Assembly (NCBI GenBank): GCA_014529385.2
Contig: CM043954.1
Location: forward strand, 95,747,247 to 95,811,246
Origin: Adiantum capillus-veneris
Taxonomy: Eukaryota > Streptophyta > Polypodiopsida > Polypodiales > Pteridaceae
DNA length: 64,000 bases
Direction of reading: 5' to 3'
Both the position numbers and the translations under genes were made by a program. The notes beneath the pieces are model-generated. The model saw only the letters and a program-made list of their open reading frames with translations, ran no database searches and had not been told where the DNA came from. Of this stretch, positions 31,839 to 42,413 are shown in pieces (position 1 is the stretch's first letter; each line of letters begins with the position of its first letter).

Positions 31839-33001
31839 TGTCGTGTCATGGCACGTACATAGTGTGAAATAAAAACATTCACCTCACTTTTGACACTTCT
31901 CGATGCATGGAAAGAAAAGCAATAATGTACATATCATGATATATGCTAAAGCGGCTAGTGGTCGCTACCATGTACATACCTATCCGGGGAGTCGTGGCCC
32001 TGTATGCGGATCATTTGCGTGATTTTTCACTTGATAATATGCCTAATTTGGTTTTACAATGTACATAGTCCAAGTGTTTCATGGTGGCACACTCATCTCG
32101 CCTACAAAGAATGATGCGGGCAATAACTGCCAAAAATAGCACCTAACAGGCGTCGTGCAGAATTGCATGGAAAGTGACCCAAAATGGTATATTGATGAAA
32201 AATTATGCTTATTCAAGTGATCCCACAAATTTAGGGATTTTCCTGACTCCGTTTGGGGTTTTTCGCATCAAAAATGACATTTTTTGGGTCAAAAATGAGC
32301 TGAAAATGGCCTAGTTTTGGTCCAAAGTGGCAAAATGGCCCAAAAATTGACACATCAGCTCATATTTCCGTGAAGAAGAGAGAGAAGGGGTCTTCTTACA
32401 GGAAAAACCTGCAATTTATCACTACTATTCAATAGCTTCCATGGTTGCCCAATCTATGTGTGTTGCAGTCCTGGCTCTTCGCAATCTTGTGTGAATTAGG
32501 GTTTCCCCTTATCAAAATGGTGTGTGGGCTTCAATTTAGAAGCTCTTAAATCTCTGAAAACTCAACAAATGGTCGTTGTGAAGGTGGAAGCTTGTGTATT
32601 CGTTTCAATTGTTTGATGCTACGACTATGTAATTAGGGGCGAGGCTACATGATACCACCAAAGAGGTTTGGGTTTTGATTGAGAATTGTGCTTGTATGAT
32701 CATTGACATTTTATGGCTGAACATTTAGTGTTCCTAGTTGCTATTTTAAAGTAAAATTGGATGTGATTTGATGGTCCTTTCATCATAATCTCGACTATCA
32801 AAACAAGCACGTTCCAAGCACAATAGCAAAGAGGGTTTGTGACATTTTTGTCATGAACGCCTTGAGAGTTAAAAGCATATTTAGGAAGAGGGTTGGTGAT
32901 TATCCACAAACTCTTTTTCATAAAGTGTTTGTGACTCTCATCACGAACTCTCACAACCATAGGTTCCGCACCTTTCCAGCTAGACCGCACACATCCCGAC
33001 A
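31839..33001 (+). repeat. 5' LTR
   Basis: It starts TGTCGTGTCATGG (3' LTR: TGTCATGCCGTGG) and ends CATCCCGACA. About 1.16 kb. Both LTRs share ACGTACATAGTGTG near the start and AAGCAGGTTTTT-type and AGGGTTTCCCC stretches further in. Confidence 0.85.
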
Positions 33002-33005
33002 TTTC

Positions 33006-33023
33006 TGGTGAACCCGACGCGAA
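33006..33023 (+). other. Candidate primer-binding site
   Basis: TGGTGAACCCGACGCGAA begins four bases after the LTR end. Its reverse complement contains GTCGGGTTCACCA, which looks like a tRNA T arm plus CCA. The tRNA is not identified. Confidence 0.5.
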
Positions 33024-33070
33024 GTTTCTTGGGTGGGAGTTTGTGAATTGATCTAGACACTTTGTTAGCC

Positions 33071-34280
33071 ATGGAAGAAAATCAAGAGACACATGTGATG
33101 CACTTTGATCCTGCAGTCATGTAGATGTTTCAAGCATTTGCCATGTACATGCAGCAACAACAAGTAGCAGAAAGAAGCCAGATTTCAACCACAAAAGCAC
33201 TACAGACCATTGTGAAGAGAATTGACCAGTTTGATGTCAAGGACATCACAAAGTATCTACGATATTATATGAAGGAAATGGAGTTGAACCGAGTGTGTGA
33301 GGAAGACATGGCTCAAAGTTTTTAGATAGTTTGTGTCCCAGAGATTAGAGACCGTATTAGGGCAATTCAAAATGCTCATGGAAGAAATTGGGAGGCATTC
33401 GAGCTTGCTCTAAAAGAAGACTACTTTATGGAGGATTCTGAGAGGGGACCAAAAGAACTTTCTTAGATTGGGTTGCAAAGCCTAAAGAGGGGATTTCTGC
33501 TACAGAGATTCTCAGAGAGTTTGAGCGACGCTCTGCTCAACTATCACAAACTGAACAAGCTTCCTTGGATAGGGAGAAGGTATAACTTTTTCTACAAGTA
33601 GCGGGCAAAGAAATTGAGGAAAAGTTAGAGATTCTCTTGGAAGACAAAGATACATAGCAAGGTTTGAAGACAAGGTGTAATGATGTACAGGATGCAGTCT
33701 CCCTGTTGGCAAAAAGACAACGCAGAGAGACAAGATGGTGGTGAACAATGGTGCTCCAGTTCCTGCTATTACTGAGAAGCAGCCAAAACCTTCTATTGTA
33801 GCTTCTAAGGATGATGGGTCTATGCTTGAAGAACCTGTGAAGGGCATACGTGAGATGAAATTAAAGCTAGCAAGGCTTGAAGAAAAGGGGCAAATGTCTG
33901 GACAGTCATCAAGTCAAAGACCTCAAAACAGAGAGGTATTTGTAAATAGGTGCATCTGGTGTGACAGCCCAGACCATCCAAGAAGGGACTGTGAAAGCTT
34001 CAAAGATGCCTTGGGTAAAAATCTTGTCTTCTTCAAAGAAGGGAAGATACATCTTAGTGAAACAGGGAAGCCCTTGGCGACCAACTTTGGAAAAGGAGGG
34101 ATGAAAAATCTACTTGAGGATATGGAAACCAGTCATGCTATCTCAATGGTTAAAGTAGCAGCATTTGGCTTAAAGGCTGGTCAAGTCATGCTCAAAGGGT
34201 CAAAATATATTGAAGACGTGAGTGAGGATGGTGACGATGTCTGGCCATCGGCGATGGAGTTAGAGATGAAGGAAAGTTGA
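33071..34280 (+). pseudogene. gag with zinc knuckle
   Basis: ATG 33071 starts MEENQETHVMHFDPAV. A TAG at 33122 and another at 33323 are in frame. The capsid-like part reads ITKYLRYYMKEMELNRV and VPEIRDRIRAI, then, after a stop and shift near 33464, ATEILREFERRSAQLSQTEQ. From 33735 to 34280 the frame is open and holds CIWCDSPDHPRRDC (CX2CX4HX4C) near 33953, the RNA-binding knuckle of the nucleocapsid. A frameshift at 34278 joins it to the next segment. Confidence 0.75.
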
Positions 34281-35955
34281 ATAGAGAAGTGTTACATGAA
34301 GCAGGAGATTGTATCCGTCTTGAGACTGGGTGGAATGAACCTATAGATGCTTTGTCAGTGCATGCCTACATTGCAAAGTGTCGAGGAAACAAGGCAGTTG
34401 TTGAAGAAAAACGCAGGAGAGAAAATGGGGATGAAGGCCCCTCAAAGAGGGCTACTAGAGGTGGAGGGAGAAAGGATCTGATTCCCTCTCAAGAGCCCAT
34501 GGCAAGGGAGCCTCCATCACAAGAAGTACCAATGAGAGATGCTGCATCAAAGGAGAAGCAAGATAAATAAAAGAGCAAGGGAAAAAGCCCATCACACAAG
34601 CTACAATTAGATATTGAAGCTGCCACCACAGATTTAAAGAAAGTTTTAGAGAAAAGGATCTTAAATAGCAAGGTGGAGTTTACATTGGGAGAAGTCCTTG
34701 GCATTCCAAAAAGAGAGTTCCACGAGGAAATCATTGATATCATAAGAAGGAAGCGACAAGCTTTAACGGAGTCTATCCAATTAGAGGCTGAAGAGAGTGC
34801 TTCAAAGACACATGTGATACAAATACAACAAATAGATGAAGATGAGAATTTTGTAAGCTGCTACCAATCTTCGGGCGGCAAAAATAGGCATGTTAAATTT
34901 GAAGATGAAGATGAAGACGAAGACACTCATAAGAGACACTATTCTAGAAACCATTGGGCAAGGGCTACAACAGAAACCTTGGTTAAAGTGGGAGGTCTTG
35001 AGGAGCCTTATGTGGCCTTGATAGACCATGGTTTAGAGATTAACCTCATGTCCAAGAGTCTCTATATGAAGGAAAAGTGGCCAATTGATACTGACCATGG
35101 GTGGATGATTAGGGTTGTAAACAACTCATCCGGGGATCTCTATGGTGCTTGTCCAAAATGTTAATGTGACCATAGGGGATGTGAAAGGTGAGCAAAATTT
35201 CTTTGTTCAAGAGATGTAAAGCTATCCTCTAATCCTTGGACAACCATACATCACCGTAGTGCGAATGGAGACAAAAGTATTGGATGATGGATCTACCTAT
35301 GCCAGGGTCAAAAGCAAAGATGGAAAACGAGTTGTTCAATTCTTGACAGTTTGCGTTGACCATGAGCAAAATCGTGACAGCTTAAGGGACCATTCTCTAC
35401 CAAAATCAAGCAAGGAGTTTCGAGATCAAGGGAGATGAGGGGTTTTGGCCGAGTACCATTGTGAAGCGGGAGTGCAGTGGTACAGAAAGAAAAAGGTTCG
35501 CGCCTGATCCAAAGGGAGATGAAGTTTTTTCTACAGGTGCCCTAGTAGCAAAAGATGGATCAGTATCTTTCACAATGCTTGGAGATTTAAACAAAGGACA
35601 AAAACAATATGTAAATGGTGTACAGAGAAAATACAAAAACCATAATTTGCTAGATGAAGACGAGTACATTTCAGGTGTTTTTGAGGAGGCTTCTTTTGTA
35701 GATACTATGGGTGATCTCAATGCTATAACAAGTTCTAGTTTTCAACAAGGAAATGATCTGGTAAAAGTAGATTCTATAGACATGTATAGAATCATTGAGT
35801 CTTTCAAAGATGAGGAGTTCTTCAATGTGCAAAAAGATCTAGAAGTGCGAGTGGAGACAAAGTACAAAACTATAGCAAAAGAAGGTGAAACCAGTGGCAT
35901 TGCCTTTGCCTACAAATTTCAAGGAAACGGTGGATCAGGCTTCTTTGCAACTTAG
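34277..35955 (+). pseudogene. Protease region and linker
   Basis: One frame runs 34277-35164 with a TAA at 34568. It has a Lys/Arg/Glu-rich linker, an acidic run, and YVALIDHGLEINLMS (35009-35053), the retropepsin active-site region with D-H-G in place of D-S/T-G. After TAA 35162 the next frame has LILGQPYITVVRMETKV, the second conserved protease block. The frame 35461-35955 is an acidic linker that runs into RT. The D-H-G form may be normal in this family or a substitution. Confidence 0.65.
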
Positions 35956-37705
35956 TCTCCGAGATCCAAAACGAATTGGACGTAAGTTTACGCAAGAGTC
36001 ATTGAAGATGTTAAAAGTTGGAGGCAATGACTCCTTGACAGATATTGAAAGAAAATGCTTTGAACAGACACTCTCCAAACATGGAAAATTTTTTGCATTT
36101 GAGCCGCATGAGATAGGGTGTGTGGATCCATCTATAGTCAAACCAATGGTAATATTCACTATATCTCATGTGCCTTGGAATCTACGACCAATTCCAGTGC
36201 CAAAAGCACTCTTGCCAAAGCTTATAGATTTACTCAATGAAAAGATAAAGGTGGGGATTTTGGAGCCTTCATGTGCCCCCTACTCAAGCAGATGGTTCAC
36301 AGTACAAAAGAAAAATGGAGCTCTACGCTTCATTCAAGACATGCAGCCTGTCAACAAAGTCACAATCAGGAATATCGGTACAGGTCCAATTGTAGATGAG
36401 TTTGTAGAAGCATTTTCAAGAAGGGCAATATATTCTATGGGGGATTTGTACTCAGGGTATGATCAGTTCCAACTAGCAAAGGAAACCAGGGACTTGACTA
36501 CCATGAGAACACCCTTGGGTTTGGTAAGGATGTGCACCTTACCGCAGGGAGCAACCAACTTGGTTGCGCACATGATGAATGGTATGAACAAATTCCTTTG
36601 TGACTTCATACCTCAAATTACAATACCTTTTCTTGATAACGTTCCAATCAAACGATGCAACTTAGCTAAAAAAGATGAGGCTCTGGATTCGAGGTGGTGC
36701 CGTAAATATGTAGCAAACCACATCAATGATTGTGATAGAATCTTAACAAGGCTGGAAGAAGTGAATCTTATATTATCTGGGAAAAATTCAGTGTTTGGGG
36801 TTGAAGAAATATTGATAGTGGGACATCTTTGTAATCCTCATGGCCACCTACCTTGTCCAACTAAAGTGAATGCAATACAGAGGATGAAGGAAGTATGTGT
36901 AAATATCACAGAGGTGAGAAGGTTTCTAGGTGCATGTGTCTTCTATCTCATATGGATTCCACATTATGCACATGTTGCAAATCCTCTTTATCAATTGCTA
37001 AGGAAGAATCAAAGGTTTCAATGGAATGATGTACATGTAAAAGCTATGAGGAAGTTGAAGCAATTGTTGCTGTCTTCACCAACTTGGAGGAAGATTGACT
37101 ATGAGTGTGGAAGACCGGTGATTGTGACAGTGGACACTAGTCTAACGGGAATTGGATGGGTAGTAGGACAAGACTATGAAGAGAAACACAGATATGTGGT
37201 GAGGTTTGGGGCCAAGGTTCTAATCTCTCGCCAAAGAGAATATCCACAGGTAAAAAGGGAGTTATGGAGGGTGGTTGCAGCATTAAAGTGTGACAAAGAG
37301 TACTTCACTGGAGCATCTGTAGTTGTGGAGAATGATTGCTTACCACTTCTCGGGATGATTGCAAGTTGCTCTACTCCTGATATTGCTATGCTTAGGTGGA
37401 TTGCTTATATAAAGTCCTTGAACCCAAAATTGAATCACATTGCAGGAAAAGATAATGCAATGGCAGATATGCTTTCAAGGGCAAGGTATGAAGATGAGGA
37501 TGATATGATTGATGAGGAAGAAGATGTGGGCACAAAATTATACACATTTTCGGAATCAAAGTGTGATGATATATGCATTGTATCTTCACTTGAGTCCTTT
37601 TTAGAGGAGTTCTATGAGGATGAATGGTTGCTCATAGGTCACTACCTAAGTACTTTACAGAAGCAAGATGATTGGAGTGAATCAGAATTCAAAAGGATCA
37701 GATAG
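35885..37705 (+). CDS. Reverse transcriptase-RNase H, 606-codon open frame
   Basis: The only long intact enzyme frame in the window. Residues ~100-160 hold the RT fingers (VPKALLPKLIDLLNEKIKVG, then FTVQKKNGALRFIQDMQPVN). YSMGDLYSGYDQF near 183 carries the first catalytic Asp. TIPFLDNVPIK near 251 is the YxDD-type box, reading L-D-N instead of D-D. EVRRFLGACVFYLIWIPHYA marks the RT-RNase H connection. VTVDTSLTGIGWV near 417 is the RNase H first Asp, then RELWRVVAAL and HIAGKDNAMADMLSR. The stated first codon is GTG; in the element it was probably translated as part of Gag-Pol. A TAG at 37703 separates it from integrase. The D-to-N change should abolish polymerase activity. Confidence 0.85.
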   Translation: MKPVALPLPTNFKETVDQASLQLSLRDPKRIGRKFTQESLKMLKVGGNDSLTDIERKCFEQTLSKHGKFFAFEPHEIGCVDPSIVKPMVIFTISHVPWNLRPIPVPKALLPKLIDLLNEKIKVGILEPSCAPYSSRWFTVQKKNGALRFIQDMQPVNKVTIRNIGTGPIVDEFVEAFSRRAIYSMGDLYSGYDQFQLAKETRDLTTMRTPLGLVRMCTLPQGATNLVAHMMNGMNKFLCDFIPQITIPFLDNVPIKRCNLAKKDEALDSRWCRKYVANHINDCDRILTRLEEVNLILSGKNSVFGVEEILIVGHLCNPHGHLPCPTKVNAIQRMKEVCVNITEVRRFLGACVFYLIWIPHYAHVANPLYQLLRKNQRFQWNDVHVKAMRKLKQLLLSSPTWRKIDYECGRPVIVTVDTSLTGIGWVVGQDYEEKHRYVVRFGAKVLISRQREYPQVKRELWRVVAALKCDKEYFTGASVVVENDCLPLLGMIASCSTPDIAMLRWIAYIKSLNPKLNHIAGKDNAMADMLSRARYEDEDDMIDEEEDVGTKLYTFSESKCDDICIVSSLESFLEEFYEDEWLLIGHYLSTLQKQDDWSESEFKRIR

Positions 37706-37827
37706 AAAGCATATGGATTCTTCTTGAGGGATGGCTACTTATGGAAACATCCTAAAAGAAGAGATGGGACTCCATTACGAGTAGTATGTGATAAGCCTAC
37801 TCAGCTCAAAGTTATCAAAAGAGCTTC

Positions 37828-38610
37828 ATGAAAACCTATAAAGCTGGACATCGAGGTGTATGGGATACGTTTTTCAAAGTGAAAGAGAGATATTGGTGGA
37901 AAGGCAAGTGTAAGGATGTAGCGGATTTTGTGGAGTCTTGTGTCACATGCCAAATGTATTCCAATGTACGTCATCATGATGGATTGCATCCTACATACCC
38001 ATTAGTCATGCACTATAAATGGGTTGTTGATCTAGTCACAATACCTTTAGGACTTTGGCAAATGAGATACTTGGTACTTGCAGGAGAAGACTTGACAAAC
38101 CAAGTGGAAGGGCATGCATTGAGGACAAAAACTACAGAAGATGTTTTTAAATTTTTGCTTGAAGATGTAATTTGCCGCTATGGCTGTGTGGGGAAGATAG
38201 TTGTTGATAGAGGTGAGTTAGATGCAGATGAAGCAAGGGATTTCTTTACAAGAATTGGTATCAAGATAGCCGTGAATTGTGCTTATAATCCAGAGGGAAA
38301 TGGGAAAAGTGAAAGAGGACATCCTCCTATTGTCAAAGCTTTGGCTAAGTCATGCAAAGGTAGAATGCGTGAGTGGCCAAGGTTGCTAACATATGCTTTG
38401 TGGGCTGATTGTACAACTCATAGCTCAATGACTGGTTACATGCCTAACGAATTGATGTATGGTCAGAAGCCAGTCATGCCAGTTGAGGATGTAGTTCCTA
38501 CTTGGAACATGTTACCTTGGGAAGATGGTGTAAGTAGGGAAAATATACTTGCTTTGCGCATAAGGCAATTGGAAAGAAGACACGAACACATAGACATTGC
38601 TAAAGCTTGA
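37828..38610 (+). CDS. Integrase, 260-codon open frame
   Basis: It inserts element DNA into the host genome. HRGVWDTFFKVKERYWW followed by CVTCQ is the end of the HHCC zinc domain; the first His lies upstream in another frame near 37800. The catalytic triad is visible: Asp68 (KWVVDLVTIP), Asp127 (KIVVDRGELDA) and Glu162 (GNGKSERGH), with 34 residues between the last two. TGYMPNELMYGQKPVMPVE near 220 is the end of the core. The core triad is intact, but a frameshift cuts the N-terminus. Confidence 0.85.
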   Translation: MKTYKAGHRGVWDTFFKVKERYWWKGKCKDVADFVESCVTCQMYSNVRHHDGLHPTYPLVMHYKWVVDLVTIPLGLWQMRYLVLAGEDLTNQVEGHALRTKTTEDVFKFLLEDVICRYGCVGKIVVDRGELDADEARDFFTRIGIKIAVNCAYNPEGNGKSERGHPPIVKALAKSCKGRMREWPRLLTYALWADCTTHSSMTGYMPNELMYGQKPVMPVEDVVPTWNMLPWEDGVSRENILALRIRQLERRHEHIDIAKA

Positions 38611-39010
38611 TTGAAGGATGCAAGACTAAAGAATAAAGATAGGTTTGATAAAAGGCATAGGCTTCGACCAAAGCCTAGGGTGATTGGGTCCTAATGTATG
38701 ACAATAGCCTTGACAACCAACACACCACACAAAGAAAACTTGCAAAAAGGTGGTTTGGTCCCTATGTTGTCAAACATGTGAATGGAAATGCTACATATAC
38801 TTTGAGGGAGCTCGATGGAGCAGAGCTTAAAATTCCGATAGCGGGCAAAAGAATCAAGATGTTCAAGAGGAGACATGATAATGATCCTTTTGATTCACAA
38901 CAAGATGATCATGAAGAACCTAATGACATTGCTACAAATTAGGATGAAGAAGCAGAGGATGATTTTCCACACTTTGCAGAAGATGAAAATGACATCCAAA
39001 TATTTGACGA
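38611..39010 (+). pseudogene. Integrase C-terminal tail
   Basis: After TGA 38608 the frame continues with LKDARLKNKDRFDKRHRL. A one-base shift then leads to 38694-38942 with KLAKRWFGPYVVKHV, the GPY/F-type module, followed by an acidic end. No chromodomain is recognisable. Confidence 0.7.
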
Positions 39011-39071
39011 TCTTAATGAAGATTAAACCTATATAGGGAAAATGTTGGCACATGCCGGAGGATGTGCAGGT

Positions 39072-39085
39072 TTAGAGGGGGTGGA
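39072..39085 (+). other. Polypurine tract before the 3' LTR
   Basis: TAGAGGGGGTGGA immediately precedes the TGTCATG start of the 3' LTR. It is the expected plus-strand primer. Confidence 0.7.
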
Positions 39086-40217
39086 TGTCATGCCGTGGCA
39101 CGTACATAGTGTGAAATAAAAACATTCACTTCACTTTTGACACTTCTTGATGCATAGAAAGAAAAGAAATAATGTACATATCCTGATATATGCTAAAGCG
39201 GCTACTGCATTCGCTATCATGTACATATCTATCCGGGGAGTCGTGGCCGTGGATGTGGCTCATTTTCATGCTTTTTCACTTGATAAGATTCCTAATTTGT
39301 TTTGACAATGTACATAGTCCAAGTGTTTCATGGTGGCACACTCATCTCGCCTACAAAGACTGATGCGGACAAAAACTGCCAAAAATAGCAGCTAACAGGC
39401 TCCGTTGTAGAATTGCATGGAAAGTGACCCAAAATGGTATATTGATGAAAAACAATGCTTATCTATGCTTTTTATTCTTATCAAACTGATCCCACAAATT
39501 TAGGGATTTTCCTGATTCTGTTTGGGATTTTTCGCATCAAAAATGACATTTTTTGGATCAAAAATGAGCTGAAAATGGCCTAGGTTTGGTCCAAAGTGAC
39601 AAAATGGCCCAAAAATTGACACATCAGCTCATATTTCCATGGGTAAGAGAGAGAAGGGGGCTTTTTACAGGAAAAACCTGCAATTTATCACTACTGTTCA
39701 ATAGCTTCCATGGTTGCCCAATCTATGTGTGTTGTAGTCCCGCCTCTTCGCAATCTTGTATCTGAGCTTGTGAGGGAGTGAATTAGGGTTTCCCCTTATC
39801 AAAATGGTGTGTGGGCTTCAATTTAGAAGCTCTTAAATCTCTGCAAACTCAAAAAATGGTCTCCATGAAGGTGGAAGCTTGTGTATTCGTTTCAACTGTT
39901 TGATGCTACGACTATGTAATTGGGGGCGAGGCTACATGATACCACCAAAGAGGTTTGGGTTTTGATTGAGAATAGTGTTTGTATGAGCATTGAGGTTTTA
40001 TGGCTGAACATTTAGTGTTCCTAATTTCTCTTTTAAAGTAAAATTGGATGTGATTTGATGGTCCTTTTTCATCATAATCTCGACTACCAAAACAAGCACG
40101 TTCCAAGCACAATAGCAAAGAGGGTTTGTGACTTCATAAAGTTTTTGTGGCTCTCATCACGAACTCTCACAGAAATAGGTTCAGCACCTTCCTAGCTAGA
40201 CCTCGCGCATCCCAACA
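39086..40217 (+). repeat. 3' LTR
   Basis: It matches 31839-33001 throughout apart from small indels. It ends CCCAACA, after which LINE sequence resumes (ATGCGCTTGCC). Confidence 0.85.
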
Positions 40218-41674
40218 ATGCGCTTGCCTTTTAGATTTTGCCAAAACTTGCCACATGCACGTGCTTTATCTTGCGCTAAAAGAAGTTGTTTTTTGACTTC
40301 CAACCTTCTCCTCTTCCTTGTCTTTTCTTGCATCCAATCTTAGCAAGTGTTTTCGGGCTTGACTACATTCCATGTCAAACCATTTCTTCTTGGTGCTACC
40401 CTTCTTAGACCTTTTGCAAGACATGTGTTTCACTGAAAAGCATTCCTTCACACAAGAAAAATTTACTTCTTTGAAAACTTTTCACTTGCATTCTAATGTT
40501 GGGCTCTCTTGACGCTCTATCATGCTTAACATTTGGTCCACCATATCAGCATATATAAGTGCTTGTTTGAAGTCTAGACGTAGGTAGAAATGATTCACAT
40601 CATGATTGGAGGCTACATGCTCGGGCTGCTTACCACTTGAGGTCAATACATAACATCCTATGATCCAATTCTGGATTCCATTCACCAAGTGTAAAGCTTT
40701 GCATGCATTCTAGAGTGGCTTCCGAGAACAACATATAGTCAATCACGCTATCACCATTGTGCTTTCTACATGTAAAGTCATTGGTGCCTTGCCATATAGA
40801 TACACCATTTGCAATGAGCATTCCGATACTATTGCACATATGTAGAAGTGACGTTCTATAGTGATCCAGTTCTTTTGCATCATTAGAACTTCGATTATAC
40901 ATGTATGAGTCATACATTCTTCTTGAGACATGCGGCATGTCGACTTGTTGTGTGTCGTGTTGTAATGTATTTGTGTGAGCATTCATGTCTCCAAAAACAA
41001 TGACTTCACCTTGATCCTTGTAACGAGCAATGTCTTCCTCTAGTTCAACAAAGGGCTGATCTCTATCCATATCCAAGCGAGCATAAAAGTTGGAGTCATA
41101 GTGAGGAATGTAGCAACCAGTCACAAACATGACTTGACCATTTGGTGGACTAATTTTCAGCCATAAGTAGCGTTTATACTTATCTTCTTTGACAATGGAA
41201 ACATATTTCAAACCCTTTTTTGGTCATACATGGTACGCCTCCTTGGCCTCTTCGTTGCTTTGCATTTTTGGCCCACATCAAAGAATGCACATCGTATTTG
41301 TCAAATCCAAGAATTTGTTGCGCATCATGCTCCCATGTTTTGGCAAGAAGTATCACATCGGAGTCATTGGTAAGCTCATCAATGCCAATTCCCGCATTCC
41401 ATGGATACCCGTTACAATTCCAAAAGCTTATTCGCAAGCGTGAGTTGGTCTCATAGATCATGTGTCCCTATTTGTTGGGTGGACTTGCATCCTCCTCAAG
41501 TGGCTTTTCTTCTTGAGATAACATCTTAACCTTCTTGCTTCTTTCCTCATATGCTTTGTGATGTACATTTTATTGCATAAGAGTGTGATCCTCATATACA
41601 TTACAACTCGTTCCCTTGAGGTAGATCCAACTATTGTCAAGGATTATCTTTCTCTTTACCTCATCAGCCATGGT
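40218..41674 (-). pseudogene. LINE endonuclease and N-terminal region (5' half of split LINE)
   Basis: Minus-strand order: ATG 41672 opens MADEVKRKIILDNSWIYLKG to a TAA. After shifts, LRISFWNCNGYPWNAG (41430) starts an APE-type endonuclease. VIVFGDMNAHTNT (about 40990), GDSVIDYMLFSEA (about 40745) and ELDHRMLCIDLKW (about 40668) are the D-N, S-x-x-D-Y and D-H blocks. KKKWFDMECSQARKHLL (about 40380) is the segment that links endonuclease to RT in plant LINEs. The domain nicks target DNA to prime reverse transcription. It continues into the RT half at 31838 once the inserted gypsy element is removed. Confidence 0.85.
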
Positions 41675-41714
41675 AAACCGGCTTGTCCTTAAGTTGTGCT
41701 TTCAGTACCCAAAT

Positions 41715-42400
41715 TTGCATGACTCCTTGCATGCTACTTGTAGCATTTTCTTGTCCATAGGATGGAGAAGATTGATTACCTCGTAGTTTTCTCTGCTAAT
41801 TGCTTTCTTTCCATTCCTCCTTGCTTGGTGCAATTGGAACAATGAGTTGTCTGCCTTTAGGTGATAGCTTGAGTTGCTTCGTATCCCAATCTGGTATTGC
41901 CTCGTATGTCCGCATCCATGGAATTCCAAGGATCGTCGTCTCATTTATGTGTTCATATGGTAAGCATACAAACTTATGAGGACCTGAACATCCATGTACT
42001 ATCACATTCAAGCTAACTACTCCCAATGTTGGTGTTGGGTTCTTGTTGCTTTTCCTTGATAGTCGCTATTCTTGCTATCAAAGACTGACTTGTAGCCTTC
42101 TTGTACGTAAAATAACTGACTGCATTTACTCTAGCTCCTGTATCGACCAATGCATTTGTGCTATGGTTGTTGAGCTGCACTTTGATGCGAAGGTCCATTC
42201 CATCGAACCATTCATCGTCTGTTGACACTGCATCTTTTTGCAACTCCATTGTCGGTCATCTATTTCTAGGGTGTTGATGGAAATAGGTATTTGTTGATTC
42301 TTGAGAGCAGCTTTCCTTTTGAGTACCCAAAGTCGAGCTTCTTCTTGGGATTCATCAATAATCTGCTACCATTTTATCTTCCTTTGCTTACTGCATGCAT
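41715..42400 (-). pseudogene. Orphan retropepsin-like fragment
   Basis: Minus strand: DDEWFDGMDLRIKVQL, then NALVDTGARVNAVSYFTYKK (about 42120) with an intact D-T-G, then ETTILGIPWMRTYEAIPDW (about 41900), the ILG block. It lies downstream of the integrase of the 42.4-50.4 kb element, which has its own protease at 46.5-46.9 kb. So this is either a piece of another element or an extra domain. It stands just upstream, on the same strand, of the LINE start at 41672. The upstream 120 bases also read as coding in one frame (LWVLKRKAALKNQQIPISIN). Confidence 0.5.
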
Positions 42401-42413
42401 TCTTTCCAGCAAT

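Larger units (their letters stand above)
31839..40217 (+). mobile_element. Near-complete Ty3/gypsy element inserted into the LINE
   Basis: Two LTRs (31839-33001, 39086-40217) flank gag, protease, RT-RNase H and integrase in gypsy order on the plus strand. A primer site follows the 5' LTR and a purine tract precedes the 3' LTR. The LTRs differ by scattered substitutions and indels: the 3' LTR lacks about 74 bp of 32842-32925, the 5' LTR lacks about 20 bp present near 39460. So the insertion is not recent. Clean target duplications are not evident; flanks GTCG (left) and ATGCG (right) could be a decayed pair. Removing the element rejoins the LINE. Confidence 0.85.
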
